Below, piece by piece: positions 19,976 to 27,572 of a stretch of 34,639 bases of DNA. Below the pieces are notes generated by a model, which saw only the letters and a list, made by a program, of their open reading frames with translations, made no database searches and was not told where the DNA came from. A program made the position numbers and the translations under genes. The stretch is from a virus. Each line of letters opens with the position of its first letter. Within the stretch, counting starts at the first letter, position 1. Location of the stretch: positions 1 to 34,639 of IMG/VR virus record IMGVR_UViG_3300025162_000114; one strand, 5' to 3'.

Positions 19976-20127
19976 CGCACCAATATAGTGCATCACTCTA
20001 CCCCCATTATGCCAACGCACCAATGTGGTGCATTCACTCTGTCCCCATTACCAACGAGCCACTATGCCAATGCACCAATGTAGTGCATCACTCTGTCCCC
20101 ATTATGCTAGTGCACCAATGTGGTGCA
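19976..20127. repeat. Iteron-like array of dyad repeats
   Basis: Four units, near 19976, 20016, 20071 and 20111, each carry an imperfect or perfect inverted repeat of the form TGCACC-AATGT-GGTGCA. They are followed by a shared linker (CACTCTGTCCCCATTATGC). Unit spacing is 40, 55 and 40 bp. Regularly spaced dyads at the divergence point suit binding of a dimeric replication initiator or repressor. The protein is not identified. Confidence 0.75.
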
Positions 20128-20386
20128 TACCGCATTGTGGGATAGGGTTTCATAATGCGGAATGATACCCCTCCTTTTTGCTAAGGGGGGCTTTTCAAAA
20201 GTCGATACCCCAATTAAACAGACCCCCATGGTGCCCGGCCGGGGGCCCCACAGACCGTGAGTTTTTATAATTTTCGCCACCGTAAATTTTTTTTTATAAA
20301 AATCAAGTACTTACAAAGATTGTCGCCCTGGGACCCTGATTATTAGTCGTTAAGTGTTTGATTATAAAAAAGAATCCGAAAAATTC

Positions 20387-20500
<114 letters not shown>

Positions 20501-20524
20501 CTTTTTAGTGGTTGACCCTGGAAA

Positions 20525-20544
20525 AAACACTAGATGTAGTGTTT
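20525..20544. promoter_or_regulatory. Inverted repeat next to late-type promoter
   Basis: AAACACTA-GATG-TAGTGTTT is a perfect 8-bp inverted repeat. It ends one base before the first box of the promoter-like motif at 20545, which puts it where a repressor or activator would act. It is the only one of the four motif copies with such a neighbour. Confidence 0.5.
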
Positions 20545-20583
20545 GGGGCGAAAACACCTACTTTTTTGCATTAGTTAGTGTAT
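20545..20583 (+). promoter_or_regulatory. Two-box late promoter motif, copy D
   Basis: GGGGCGAAAA, 11 nt, then TTGCATTAGT and GTATG. The second box is identical to the three other copies and the spacing is the same, while the first box is degenerate at its end. The ATG of the next gene lies eight bases after the second box, so the transcript may have little or no leader. Confidence 0.7.
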
Positions 20584-20884
20584 GACTAAGTATGCCTACC
20601 AAATCCAAGGCGCATTGGAAAATGCGGAAGGAAAATTTTGTGGTTTTCGGGTATTGGTAGGTAACGCGGACTTTTTAGATATTGCCGATGTTCCAGCTGA
20701 GGTGTTTCCAAAAGAAACGGCTAAGTACATCGAGTTTAGATTAAAAGTCACCGAAAGGTTTGATGTTAGGAAGCTACCTCCCACAGTGGAGAATAGCATT
20801 AGAGCGCCGCTAGGGCGCTGGTTAGATAGATGGGTACTTAACAACTTTGGCAATATTAGCAAACCAAAAAATACTAACGCTTGA
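20582..20884 (+). CDS. Hypothetical protein, 100 aa, first rightward gene
   Basis: The protein begins MTKYAYQIQGALENAEGKFC and continues FRVLVGNADFLDIADVPAEV, then IRAPLGRWLDRWVLNNFGN near the end. It is a soluble alpha/beta protein of no recognised family. It heads the terminase unit behind a late-type promoter with no visible ribosome site. Its position before terL is where a small terminase often sits, but there is no helix-turn-helix to support that. Its last 38 nt overlap the Hint gene. Confidence 0.65.
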   Translation: MTKYAYQIQGALENAEGKFCGFRVLVGNADFLDIADVPAEVFPKETAKYIEFRLKVTERFDVRKLPPTVENSIRAPLGRWLDRWVLNNFGNISKPKNTNA

Positions 20885-21845
20885 CTATTGGAAGACAGCC
20901 CACGACCTAAGAGTTGGGGATTACGTATTTGACAAAGAGGGCAACCTTCAAAAAGTAACCTTGGTCCAAGAATATCGAGCCACAGATTGCTACCAAGTTT
21001 ACTTTAACGACCACCTTACTGTGGCCGGCGATATGCACCTTGGATTTCAGATTGAGGACCAACGGTACCGCAACCGCCTAAACCAATACAAAGGTAAGTT
21101 TAAATTCAAGCGCCCGTTAAAGTTTCGTAAGGTTCAAGACCTTCCGACTGACAACCTAAAGCAAAACAATGGGGGCCATGCGTTTTCCATACCCACCACC
21201 AAGCCCCTACAGTTTCCCCACCAGACCCTACCGGTCCCTTCCTTTATATTCGGCTATTGGTTCTTCACACACGAAACCCGTAACCGTAGGATGCACTTCT
21301 CTAAAGGAAACCATGATTTTCTAACTGATGTCTTTAAGGGTGCCGGGTACAGCATCATTGAGCGTGGTAAACATTCAAATGGAGAACGGTACTTTTCTGT
21401 ACACCCAACCATTGAGTCACACCTATCGTTTGACTTACCGCACCGCATTCCAAACAACTACCTGCTTTCTTCTTCTGAACAGCGATTGGAATTGCTCAAA
21501 GGTATCTTGTGCGCCAAACCCAAGACCTACTCCAAGAAAACCGGTCTATTCCGGTTCTCTACCCAGCATCTACCAATTGTCCAACAGATACAATCTTTAG
21601 TGGAATCACTAGGGCACAAAACAATCCTGGAAGTAAACGAACAGCGTAAAAGCTATATACTTATTTTCAGATCTAAGTTACAATTAGTAAATAACCAAAT
21701 ACCACACCCAAAACCTTTAGTACATCAAGGACGTAGGTATATCACAGCAATTTCCAAGTTGCCGCCGCAATTGTGTGTTCACATTGAAACCGAAGGAGCT
21801 GATAATAGTTACCTGGTCGGAGAAGGATTTATAGCCGTATGCTAA
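20847..21845 (+). CDS. Free-standing intein-like Hint protein with decayed homing endonuclease
   Basis: The order of intein blocks is intact: N-terminal KILTLDYWKTAHDLRVGDYV (block A), HLTVAGDMHL (block B, about 60), an endonuclease-like part with FGYWFFTHETRN (about 134) and RLELLKGILCAKPKTY (about 212), then CVHIETEGADNSYLVGEGFI (blocks F/G). Key residues are gone: no Cys/Ser before block A, both endonuclease Asp positions replaced (usual LGDG and DTDG become FFTHE and LCAKP), and the final His-Asn replaced by VC and a stop. So neither splicing nor DNA cutting is expected. The start is probably TTG 20847, with no ATG available. Its stop overlaps the TerL ATG. Confidence 0.8.
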   Translation: MAILANQKILTLDYWKTAHDLRVGDYVFDKEGNLQKVTLVQEYRATDCYQVYFNDHLTVAGDMHLGFQIEDQRYRNRLNQYKGKFKFKRPLKFRKVQDLPTDNLKQNNGGHAFSIPTTKPLQFPHQTLPVPSFIFGYWFFTHETRNRRMHFSKGNHDFLTDVFKGAGYSIIERGKHSNGERYFSVHPTIESHLSFDLPHRIPNNYLLSSSEQRLELLKGILCAKPKTYSKKTGLFRFSTQHLPIVQQIQSLVESLGHKTILEVNEQRKSYILIFRSKLQLVNNQIPHPKPLVHQGRRYITAISKLPPQLCVHIETEGADNSYLVGEGFIAVC

Positions 21846-23281
21846 CCCCGCAACAAGAAAAGCTATTAACAGCTTTTATAACCAAAAACCAACACTGGCC
21901 TAAGCCCCAGCTTGACGCCGCTATTTGGCAAATCAAATGGAAACTACAAGCCCTACCACACCAAAAAGAACCAGAGGATGGAGAATATGACACGTTTCTT
22001 ATGCTGGCTGGTCGTGGATCCGGTAAGACTCACACAGCTTCTCATTGGATCGGCATTCGCGCTTGGATGTACGATAACACACGCTGGTTGGTCACCGCCC
22101 CAACCTCTAATGATATCCGTGCAACTTGCTTCGAAGGAGACTCCGGTCTTCTTAATATCATACCCGCGAGTCTTATCCGAGATTACAACAAGTCCCTCTT
22201 TGAGATTACCCTTACAAACGGAAGCCTTATTCAAGGAATCCCCGGCTCCGAGCCAGAACGATATCGTGGTAAACAATACCACGGGGCTTGGTTCGATGAG
22301 CTGTGCGCTTTCGATTATATTGACGACGCATACGATGGCGTACAGTTTACCCTACGTCTGCGAGATCCAAGACTCCCTAGAGTCCAGCAAATCATTACAA
22401 CCACCCCCAAGCCAAAAGAACTTATCGTTGACCTCAACGAAGGCAAAGTCGGTGGTGACGTGTACGTCGCAAATGCGTCGTCATACGACAACAGAGCGAA
22501 TTTGTCGGAAACGTTCTTTAAACAGCTAGAGACATACGATGGTACTGACATTGGCCGGCAGGAGATTTACGGTGAGATTCTTGATCCAGAGCAGGCTGGT
22601 ATTATCAAACGTAAGATGTTTAAACTGTGGCCAGCTAACAAGCCAACCCCAGAGCTAGAATACGTTATTGCCTCATACGACCCCGCTACTAGCGAAAAGA
22701 CACACAACGACCCAACAGCTTGTACAGTATGGGGTATCTTTGAAAACATGGATGTAGGTACCTGTGCCATCCTCCTCGATGCGTGGGATCACCACCTTTC
22801 TTATCCGGAATTGCGGCGTAAAGTAATTGAAGACTTCAAAGAAGTTGTTTACGGTGCGGACAACACCTTTGCCAAAGGCCGTAAAGCAGACCTCATATTG
22901 ATGGAGGATAAGTCCGCAGGTATCTCACTAATCCAGGAACTTCAAGGATCTGGAGCCCCTGTGCGCGCCTACAACCCGGGCCGTGCGGATAAAGTCCAGC
23001 GCCTTAACATTGTGGCCCCCCTTATTGCTAAGGGAAAAGTCTACATCCCCGAAGAACCCACAAAAAAGGGTGAGTTTGCAGAATGGGCCAAGCGTTTCTT
23101 GCGCCAAGTCTGTTCATTTCCAGAAATGGGAGGCCATGACGACTATGTGGACTCTCTATCACAAGCCCTGCGCGTCCTACGCGATTCTGGTTGGATCCGT
23201 CTTGATCCGCTCCCAGCCCGCGATTATGACTACGCAGACGAAGACCCAAGAAAAAGAACTGCCAATCCTTACGCACAGTAA
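21839..23281 (+). CDS. terL: Terminase large subunit
   Basis: The motor that pumps DNA into the capsid and cuts it. The 480-residue protein has Walker A MLAGRGSGKTHTA (about 54-66), Walker B YHGAWFDELCA (about 146), a coupling motif near TTTPKP (about 183) and an RNase H-like nuclease domain with IASYDPA (about 277), LILMEDKSAG (about 352) and GGHDDYVDSLSQA (about 430). ATG 21839 overlaps the Hint stop, so translation is coupled. The gene is intact, with no intein insertion at the Walker A site where phage terminases often carry one. One stray GTTTAAAC occurs at 22618. Confidence 0.95.
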   Translation: MLTPQQEKLLTAFITKNQHWPKPQLDAAIWQIKWKLQALPHQKEPEDGEYDTFLMLAGRGSGKTHTASHWIGIRAWMYDNTRWLVTAPTSNDIRATCFEGDSGLLNIIPASLIRDYNKSLFEITLTNGSLIQGIPGSEPERYRGKQYHGAWFDELCAFDYIDDAYDGVQFTLRLRDPRLPRVQQIITTTPKPKELIVDLNEGKVGGDVYVANASSYDNRANLSETFFKQLETYDGTDIGRQEIYGEILDPEQAGIIKRKMFKLWPANKPTPELEYVIASYDPATSEKTHNDPTACTVWGIFENMDVGTCAILLDAWDHHLSYPELRRKVIEDFKEVVYGADNTFAKGRKADLILMEDKSAGISLIQELQGSGAPVRAYNPGRADKVQRLNIVAPLIAKGKVYIPEEPTKKGEFAEWAKRFLRQVCSFPEMGGHDDYVDSLSQALRVLRDSGWIRLDPLPARDYDYADEDPRKRTANPYAQ

Positions 23282-23320
23282 AGGGCGGATTTAGTCTATA
23301 ATTTGCATTAGTGTATATAG
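23282..23320 (+). promoter_or_regulatory. Two-box late promoter motif, copy A
   Basis: AGGGCGGATT (23282-23291), 11 nt, TTGCATTAG (23303-23311), then TGTATATAGG. It begins immediately after the TerL stop codon and precedes the HNH/portal unit by about 80 nt of untranslated leader. The leader contains a direct repeat GCGCCTGCAGCGCCT and a short stem TTGGG/CCCAA. Confidence 0.75.
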
Positions 23321-23399
23321 GAACACGAAAAGCGCCTGCAGCGCCTGTTTGGGCCCACACCCAACCTAGTTTCCACCTATTCAACTTGTGGGAGTTAAA

Positions 23400-23762
23400 A
23401 TGTTTGACAAAAAAGAATACAAAAAACAGTACCATTGTACAAAAAATGGGCATCTAAGAAGAAATTTAGATCAAATAAAAACAAGAGCAAAATTAAAAAA
23501 TTTAGAATTTGATTTAGATGCCGAATATTTATTCAGCATACCATCTGAAGTATGCCCTATATTTAACTGCAATTTAAGTTGGGGTAAAGCTAAAAAACAA
23601 GCCAATTTTGACAGTCCCTCTTTGGATAGAATTGATCCTAAAAAAGGATATGTAAGAGGAAACGTGCAATGGGTCTCCCATTTAGCAAACACAATGAAAA
23701 ATAACGCAACTAAAGAACAGTTAGTTCAATTTGCAAATTGGATTTTAAAAACACATGGCTAA
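23400..23762 (+). CDS. HNH-type endonuclease, probably homing, 120 aa
   Basis: ATG 23400 follows GGGAGTTAAA; the frame is open four codons further. The product has a basic N-terminus, CPIFNCNL, then LDRIDPKKGYVRGNVQW and a final FANWILKTHG helix. It matches the N-terminal part of the gene at 1215-1838. The gene is much more A/T-rich than TerL and the portal, suggesting recent insertion between them. Its stop overlaps the portal start. Cleavage activity is inferred from the family. Confidence 0.75.
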   Translation: MFDKKEYKKQYHCTKNGHLRRNLDQIKTRAKLKNLEFDLDAEYLFSIPSEVCPIFNCNLSWGKAKKQANFDSPSLDRIDPKKGYVRGNVQWVSHLANTMKNNATKEQLVQFANWILKTHG

Positions 23763-26646
23763 CCAACCACAATTACCAATTAATATCGGCAGTAACTTGC
23801 CAAATCTCGAAAGCGAACAAGATCTTCACGAAAAGGAAGACCAAGACGCTGAGATGGAAGCGTACGCTGAAGAATTTGACCTAGACGATAGCGAAGTTGA
23901 ACAAGAAGTCATCGAGTTAGATGATGGTTCCGTTGTTATAAACTTCCAAGAAAAACAAGGCCCACAAAAGAATCCAGAGTTTTACACAAACTTAGCAGAA
24001 GTGTTTGACGACCAAACGCTTCAGTCTTTGGCCATCGAATATTTGGATTTGATCGATGTCGACAAAGAAGCACGTGAACAAAGGGATAAACAATACGAGG
24101 AAGGGCTTCGTAGGACCGGCCTTGGTAAGGACGCTCCTGGTGGTGCTACTTTCGACGGTGCTTCTAAAGTTGTTCATCCCGTCATGGCCGAGGCTTGCGT
24201 TGACTTCGCGGCTTCCTCTTCCAAAGAGTTACTACCACCAGACGGCCTTGTCAAATCGAACATCAAAGGTAACTCAGACAGACAAAAAGAAGACACAGCC
24301 GATCGTAAAGTAACCTTTATGAACTGGCAGCTCACAGAGCAAATTCCAGAATACCGTGACGAGATGGAGCAGTTGCTGACCCAACTCCCACTCGGCGGTT
24401 CCCAATTCCTTAAATGGCGCTACGATGACGAGCAACGTCGTCCAACATGCGAATGGGTACCGATTGACGCGATCCTCCTGCCTTATGCAGCATCAAACTT
24501 CTATACAGCTCAACGCGTAACAGAAGTACAAGACATCACAGAAGACATTTTCTTACAGCGTGTAGAAACTGGTATCTATCGTGACATTGACTCAGTTTAC
24601 AGTTCTGATGCTCCGCTTACTGATCAAACCCGCAGCCAAGAAGCCAACGACAAAATTGAAGGCAAACAAAACCCATCTAAAAACATTGACGGCCTGCGCC
24701 GTGTGTATGAGATTACATGTTTTTTACGTTTAGAAGACGATCCTGAAACTGAAGGTCGCCGCGCACCATACATTTTAACCATTGACGAAACCACTTCTGA
24801 GGTTATCGGTCTGTATCGTAACTGGGAATCAGGCGATGAAAAACTTGAGAAAATGGATTGGTATGTGGAGTTTAAATTTATTCCATGGCGTGGAGCTTAC
24901 GCTATTGGATTGCCTCACCTTATTGGCGGTCTTTCCGCTGCTCTTACTGGCTCTTTGCGCGCTCTGCTTGATGCTGCTCATATCAACAACAGCCAGACAA
25001 TGCTTAAACTCAAAGGTGGACGCATTGGAGGACAGTCTGACCGAATTGAGCCAACCCAAGTTGTAGAAATTGAAGGGGCACCAGGTGTTGATGACGTTCG
25101 TAAGATCGCAATGCCAATGCCGTTTAACCCACCGTCAAGCGTTTTGTTTGATTTACTTGGCTGGTTAACAAACGCAGCTAAAGGTGTGGTAACAACTGCA
25201 GAAGAAAAGATTGGCGACGCAACAAACAACATGCCAGTTGGAACAACCCAAGCTCTGATTGAGCAAGGCGCCAAGGTTTTCTCTTCAATTCATGCTCGCT
25301 TACATCGTTCACAAGCTAAGTCCTTACAAATCATCTCACGTATCAATCATTGGTACTTGGATGAAATGGACAACCAGTCTGGCGAAGAGATTGAAGTACG
25401 TGATTTTGCGTACAATTCAGACGTTCGCCCAGTTTCAGACCCTAATATTTTCTCTGAAACACAGCGTTTGGCCCAGAATCAAGCCCTTTTACAAATGGCT
25501 TCGACTGCGCCTCCAGGAATGTTCAACATTCGTGCAGTTTATCAGCGCATTTTAAGCCAACTTAAGATTCCGGCAATTGGAGAAGTATTACCCAATCCAA
25601 TAGGAATTGTAGAATCTAACCCGGCCCTTGAAAACGTTTCAATGACTATGGGCCAACCAGCTGCTGCTTTCCCAGATCAAGACCATTTAGCACACATTCA
25701 GGTGCACTTAGAGTACGCAAACAACCCTGCGTATGGCAACAGTCCAGTTATTGGACCAGTTTTTGCACCTCATGCTTTAGAACACATCAAGCAACACTTA
25801 ACTTTACACTATTTGCAAGAGATGCGTGGCTATGTATCACAAGCAGCCAACGGTAAAGACGAATTTGAGTTGCATAAAGAGAAGCCTTTGGATGCAGAAG
25901 CACAAAAAGCACTTGCTATGGCTTCTCGCATGGTCGATAACGATGCTAAAACCAATTTGGCTCCATATATTCAACAAATTCAAGTTCTGGCTCAAAAAGT
26001 TGCTCAAGCACAACAGCAACAGCAACAAGCTGCAATGATGTCTGACCCAACTGCCGCAGTAATCATGCAGACTCAGATGGCAGAAACCAAGCGTAAGCAA
26101 GAAGAAGCTCAAGCCGACATGCAACTTGATGCTAAAAAGCAAGAACAAGAGTATCAACTTAAAATTGCTCAGCTACAACAGAAGGTTCAAGAGCTACAAG
26201 CTAAGTATCAAACTCAAACTAGCATCGATAACCAGCGTAATGCTACGGATATCGCTATGGCTAACATCAATAACGCCGCAAAAGAGCGCGTTGCTATGAT
26301 TACAGCCCAAGCCAACATGAGCCAGCAGCAAATTGCCCTTGATGCGGAACAAAATCAGTCCGCAATGGAAGCAATTAACACAGCGCAGCAAGATATTCGC
26401 CAACATGGCTTAGCAGTTCAGCAACAACAGTTTGATCAACAAGCTCAACAGGTTCAACACCAGATTGAAGCTCAAAAATCACAGCAAGATTTGATTGCAC
26501 AGCAACAAGCACATCAGCAAACACTACAACAAAACGATCAGGCGCATCAACAACAGTTAATGCAAGCAGATCAGCAGCATCAACAGGCATTACAGCAACA
26601 ACAAGAACAACAAGCAGCACAACCACAACCTACTGAAGGGCAATAA
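23755..26646 (+). CDS. Portal protein, P22-like, with long Gln-rich coiled-coil end
   Basis: The portal ring through which DNA passes. The 963-residue protein has an acidic N-terminus. A core of about residues 90-640 includes VHPVMAEACVDFAASSSKEL, LPLGGSQFLKWRYDD, EWVPIDAILLPYAASN and KFIPWRGAYAIGLPHLIGGL, the pattern of P22-type portals. From about residue 750 it becomes a long Gln-rich coiled coil (AQAQQQQQQA onward, ending EQQAAQPQPTEGQ), probably the barrel seen in P22-like portals but unusually glutamine-rich. ATG 23755 overlaps the HNH gene end. P22-type portals suggest a short-tailed phage; this is inference. Confidence 0.9.
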   Translation: MANQPQLPINIGSNLPNLESEQDLHEKEDQDAEMEAYAEEFDLDDSEVEQEVIELDDGSVVINFQEKQGPQKNPEFYTNLAEVFDDQTLQSLAIEYLDLIDVDKEAREQRDKQYEEGLRRTGLGKDAPGGATFDGASKVVHPVMAEACVDFAASSSKELLPPDGLVKSNIKGNSDRQKEDTADRKVTFMNWQLTEQIPEYRDEMEQLLTQLPLGGSQFLKWRYDDEQRRPTCEWVPIDAILLPYAASNFYTAQRVTEVQDITEDIFLQRVETGIYRDIDSVYSSDAPLTDQTRSQEANDKIEGKQNPSKNIDGLRRVYEITCFLRLEDDPETEGRRAPYILTIDETTSEVIGLYRNWESGDEKLEKMDWYVEFKFIPWRGAYAIGLPHLIGGLSAALTGSLRALLDAAHINNSQTMLKLKGGRIGGQSDRIEPTQVVEIEGAPGVDDVRKIAMPMPFNPPSSVLFDLLGWLTNAAKGVVTTAEEKIGDATNNMPVGTTQALIEQGAKVFSSIHARLHRSQAKSLQIISRINHWYLDEMDNQSGEEIEVRDFAYNSDVRPVSDPNIFSETQRLAQNQALLQMASTAPPGMFNIRAVYQRILSQLKIPAIGEVLPNPIGIVESNPALENVSMTMGQPAAAFPDQDHLAHIQVHLEYANNPAYGNSPVIGPVFAPHALEHIKQHLTLHYLQEMRGYVSQAANGKDEFELHKEKPLDAEAQKALAMASRMVDNDAKTNLAPYIQQIQVLAQKVAQAQQQQQQAAMMSDPTAAVIMQTQMAETKRKQEEAQADMQLDAKKQEQEYQLKIAQLQQKVQELQAKYQTQTSIDNQRNATDIAMANINNAAKERVAMITAQANMSQQQIALDAEQNQSAMEAINTAQQDIRQHGLAVQQQQFDQQAQQVQHQIEAQKSQQDLIAQQQAHQQTLQQNDQAHQQQLMQADQQHQQALQQQQEQQAAQPQPTEGQ

Positions 26647-26648
26647 TC

Positions 26649-26858
26649 ATGGCAGACGAATTAGGCTTTCGCCAAACTTACAAACAAATGGGTAAACAAA
26701 GCTCCGGCGGCGGCCCTGGCGAGAAAACTATCGACAAAGGTAACTCGGGTTCCAAGCGTTCAAACAATGCAGTATTAAACCAGAATAAAATGGCTAAATC
26801 AAGCAAAGTTGGACCAGATAAGAACCTTAACGATATCGGCGGCGGTAACTTTTATTAA
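26649..26858 (+). CDS. Small Gly/Lys/Asn-rich protein, 69 aa
   Basis: Two bases after the portal stop, ATG 26649 opens MADELGFRQTYKQMGKQSSG, followed by GGPGEKTIDKGNSGSKRSNN and an end NDIGGGNFY. It is low in hydrophobic residues and probably disordered. It could be a minor virion or assembly protein given its place after the portal. No family recognised. Confidence 0.6.
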   Translation: MADELGFRQTYKQMGKQSSGGGPGEKTIDKGNSGSKRSNNAVLNQNKMAKSSKVGPDKNLNDIGGGNFY

Positions 26859-26862
26859 TTTT

Positions 26863-26902
26863 AGGGCGGATTCTTTCATATTGTTGCATTAGTAAGAGTA
26901 TG
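26863..26902 (+). promoter_or_regulatory. Two-box late promoter motif, copy B
   Basis: AGGGCGGATT (26863-26872), 11 nt, TTGCATTAG (26884-26892), then TAAGAGTATG. The next gene's ATG (26900) lies seven bases after the second box and no ribosome site is present, so a leaderless or near-leaderless message is predicted. Confidence 0.75.
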
Positions 26903-27088
26903 AAAGACTTTTTGTCCCAAATTATCTCTCGTACGAGAGATGAAAAGCAGAAACTTGCGGCAGCTATTGCTTCAGGTATCAATGTTAATACTTTTGATGA
27001 CTACCAACGTTTAATTGGGCGTCACGAAGGGTTTCAAGCCGTCTTGGACATTATTGACGAACTTTTGACGGAAGACGAAGAGCTGTAG
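26900..27088 (+). CDS. Small protein at head of the chaperonin-capsid unit, 62 aa
   Basis: The protein begins MKDFLSQIISRTRDEKQKLA and continues ASGINVNTFDDYQRLIGRHE then LDIIDELLTEDEEL. It is all-helical with an acidic end. The start lies at the end of the promoter motif without a Shine-Dalgarno. Small helical proteins like this often follow portals in phage gene orders, but I know of no function. Confidence 0.65.
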   Translation: MKDFLSQIISRTRDEKQKLAAAIASGINVNTFDDYQRLIGRHEGFQAVLDIIDELLTEDEEL

Positions 27089-27108
27089 AGCTCAGAAAGG
27101 ATTGCCGA

Positions 27109-27549
27109 ATGGCGATTGATATTAGAGAAGGCGACGAGCCGGATACACGAACAGAAACAGAGTGTTTTCCAGACGTTGACCCCGGTGTTGAAATTCTTGG
27201 TGACCGAGTATTGGTGCAATTGCGCCGTGAAAAGCTAACAAGTAAAGGCGGTATCTTCCTCGTGGAAGAAACCAGGCAGACGTTAAAGTTTAACGAGACT
27301 GTAGCCAAAGTACGTGGCATTGGTCCCTTAGCATATAAGAGCCCAGATGATCTGACTCCATGGCCAGAAGGCCCTTGGTGCCAAGTTGGCGATTTAGTTC
27401 GCACCATTAAGTACGGCGGTGACCGTTTTGTTGTGCAACCTGACGATGATGGCGCAGCTGTAGTGTTTATTACACTCCAGGCGCGTGAAGTGATCTCTAA
27501 GATCAAATCATTTGAAGCTGCACAGAAAATGAAATCGTTTGTAGACTAA
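27109..27549 (+). CDS. GroES-like co-chaperonin
   Basis: The fold signature is present: LGDRVLVQLRREKLTSKGGI (about 30-48, GroES strand plus mobile-loop start), FLVEETRQTLKFNETVAKVR, and CQVGDLVRTIKYGGDRFVV (about 98-117). This matches GroES 'GDRV...K..GGI...GxVxxVG...VK.GD.V.....G'. Phage GroES-like proteins such as T4 gp31 serve capsid-protein folding with host GroEL, and this gene sits just before scaffold and capsid genes. ATG 27109 follows AGAAAGGATTGCCGA. The protein has an acidic N-terminal extension of about 25 residues. Confidence 0.8.
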   Translation: MAIDIREGDEPDTRTETECFPDVDPGVEILGDRVLVQLRREKLTSKGGIFLVEETRQTLKFNETVAKVRGIGPLAYKSPDDLTPWPEGPWCQVGDLVRTIKYGGDRFVVQPDDDGAAVVFITLQAREVISKIKSFEAAQKMKSFVD

Positions 27550-27572
27550 TAACTTTTGTAGAAAAGACAAAG

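Noticed and set aside
19976-20127. Possible CRISPR array
   Set aside because: Units differ from each other, contain an internal dyad, have no unique spacers and there are no cas genes.
19960-20145. Rightward 61-codon open frame in the divergence zone
   Set aside because: It simply reads through the 40-bp dyad repeats, giving a repetitive His/Ser/Pro-rich peptide, and has no ribosome site.
20847-20884. Programmed frameshift joining the 100-aa protein to the Hint protein
   Set aside because: There is an A-run in the overlap, but no standard slippery site and stem, and a TTG start explains the gene equally well.
22983-23294. Alternative rightward and leftward frames within terL
   Set aside because: The TerL frame carries all catalytic motifs; the others are overlaps without start signals.
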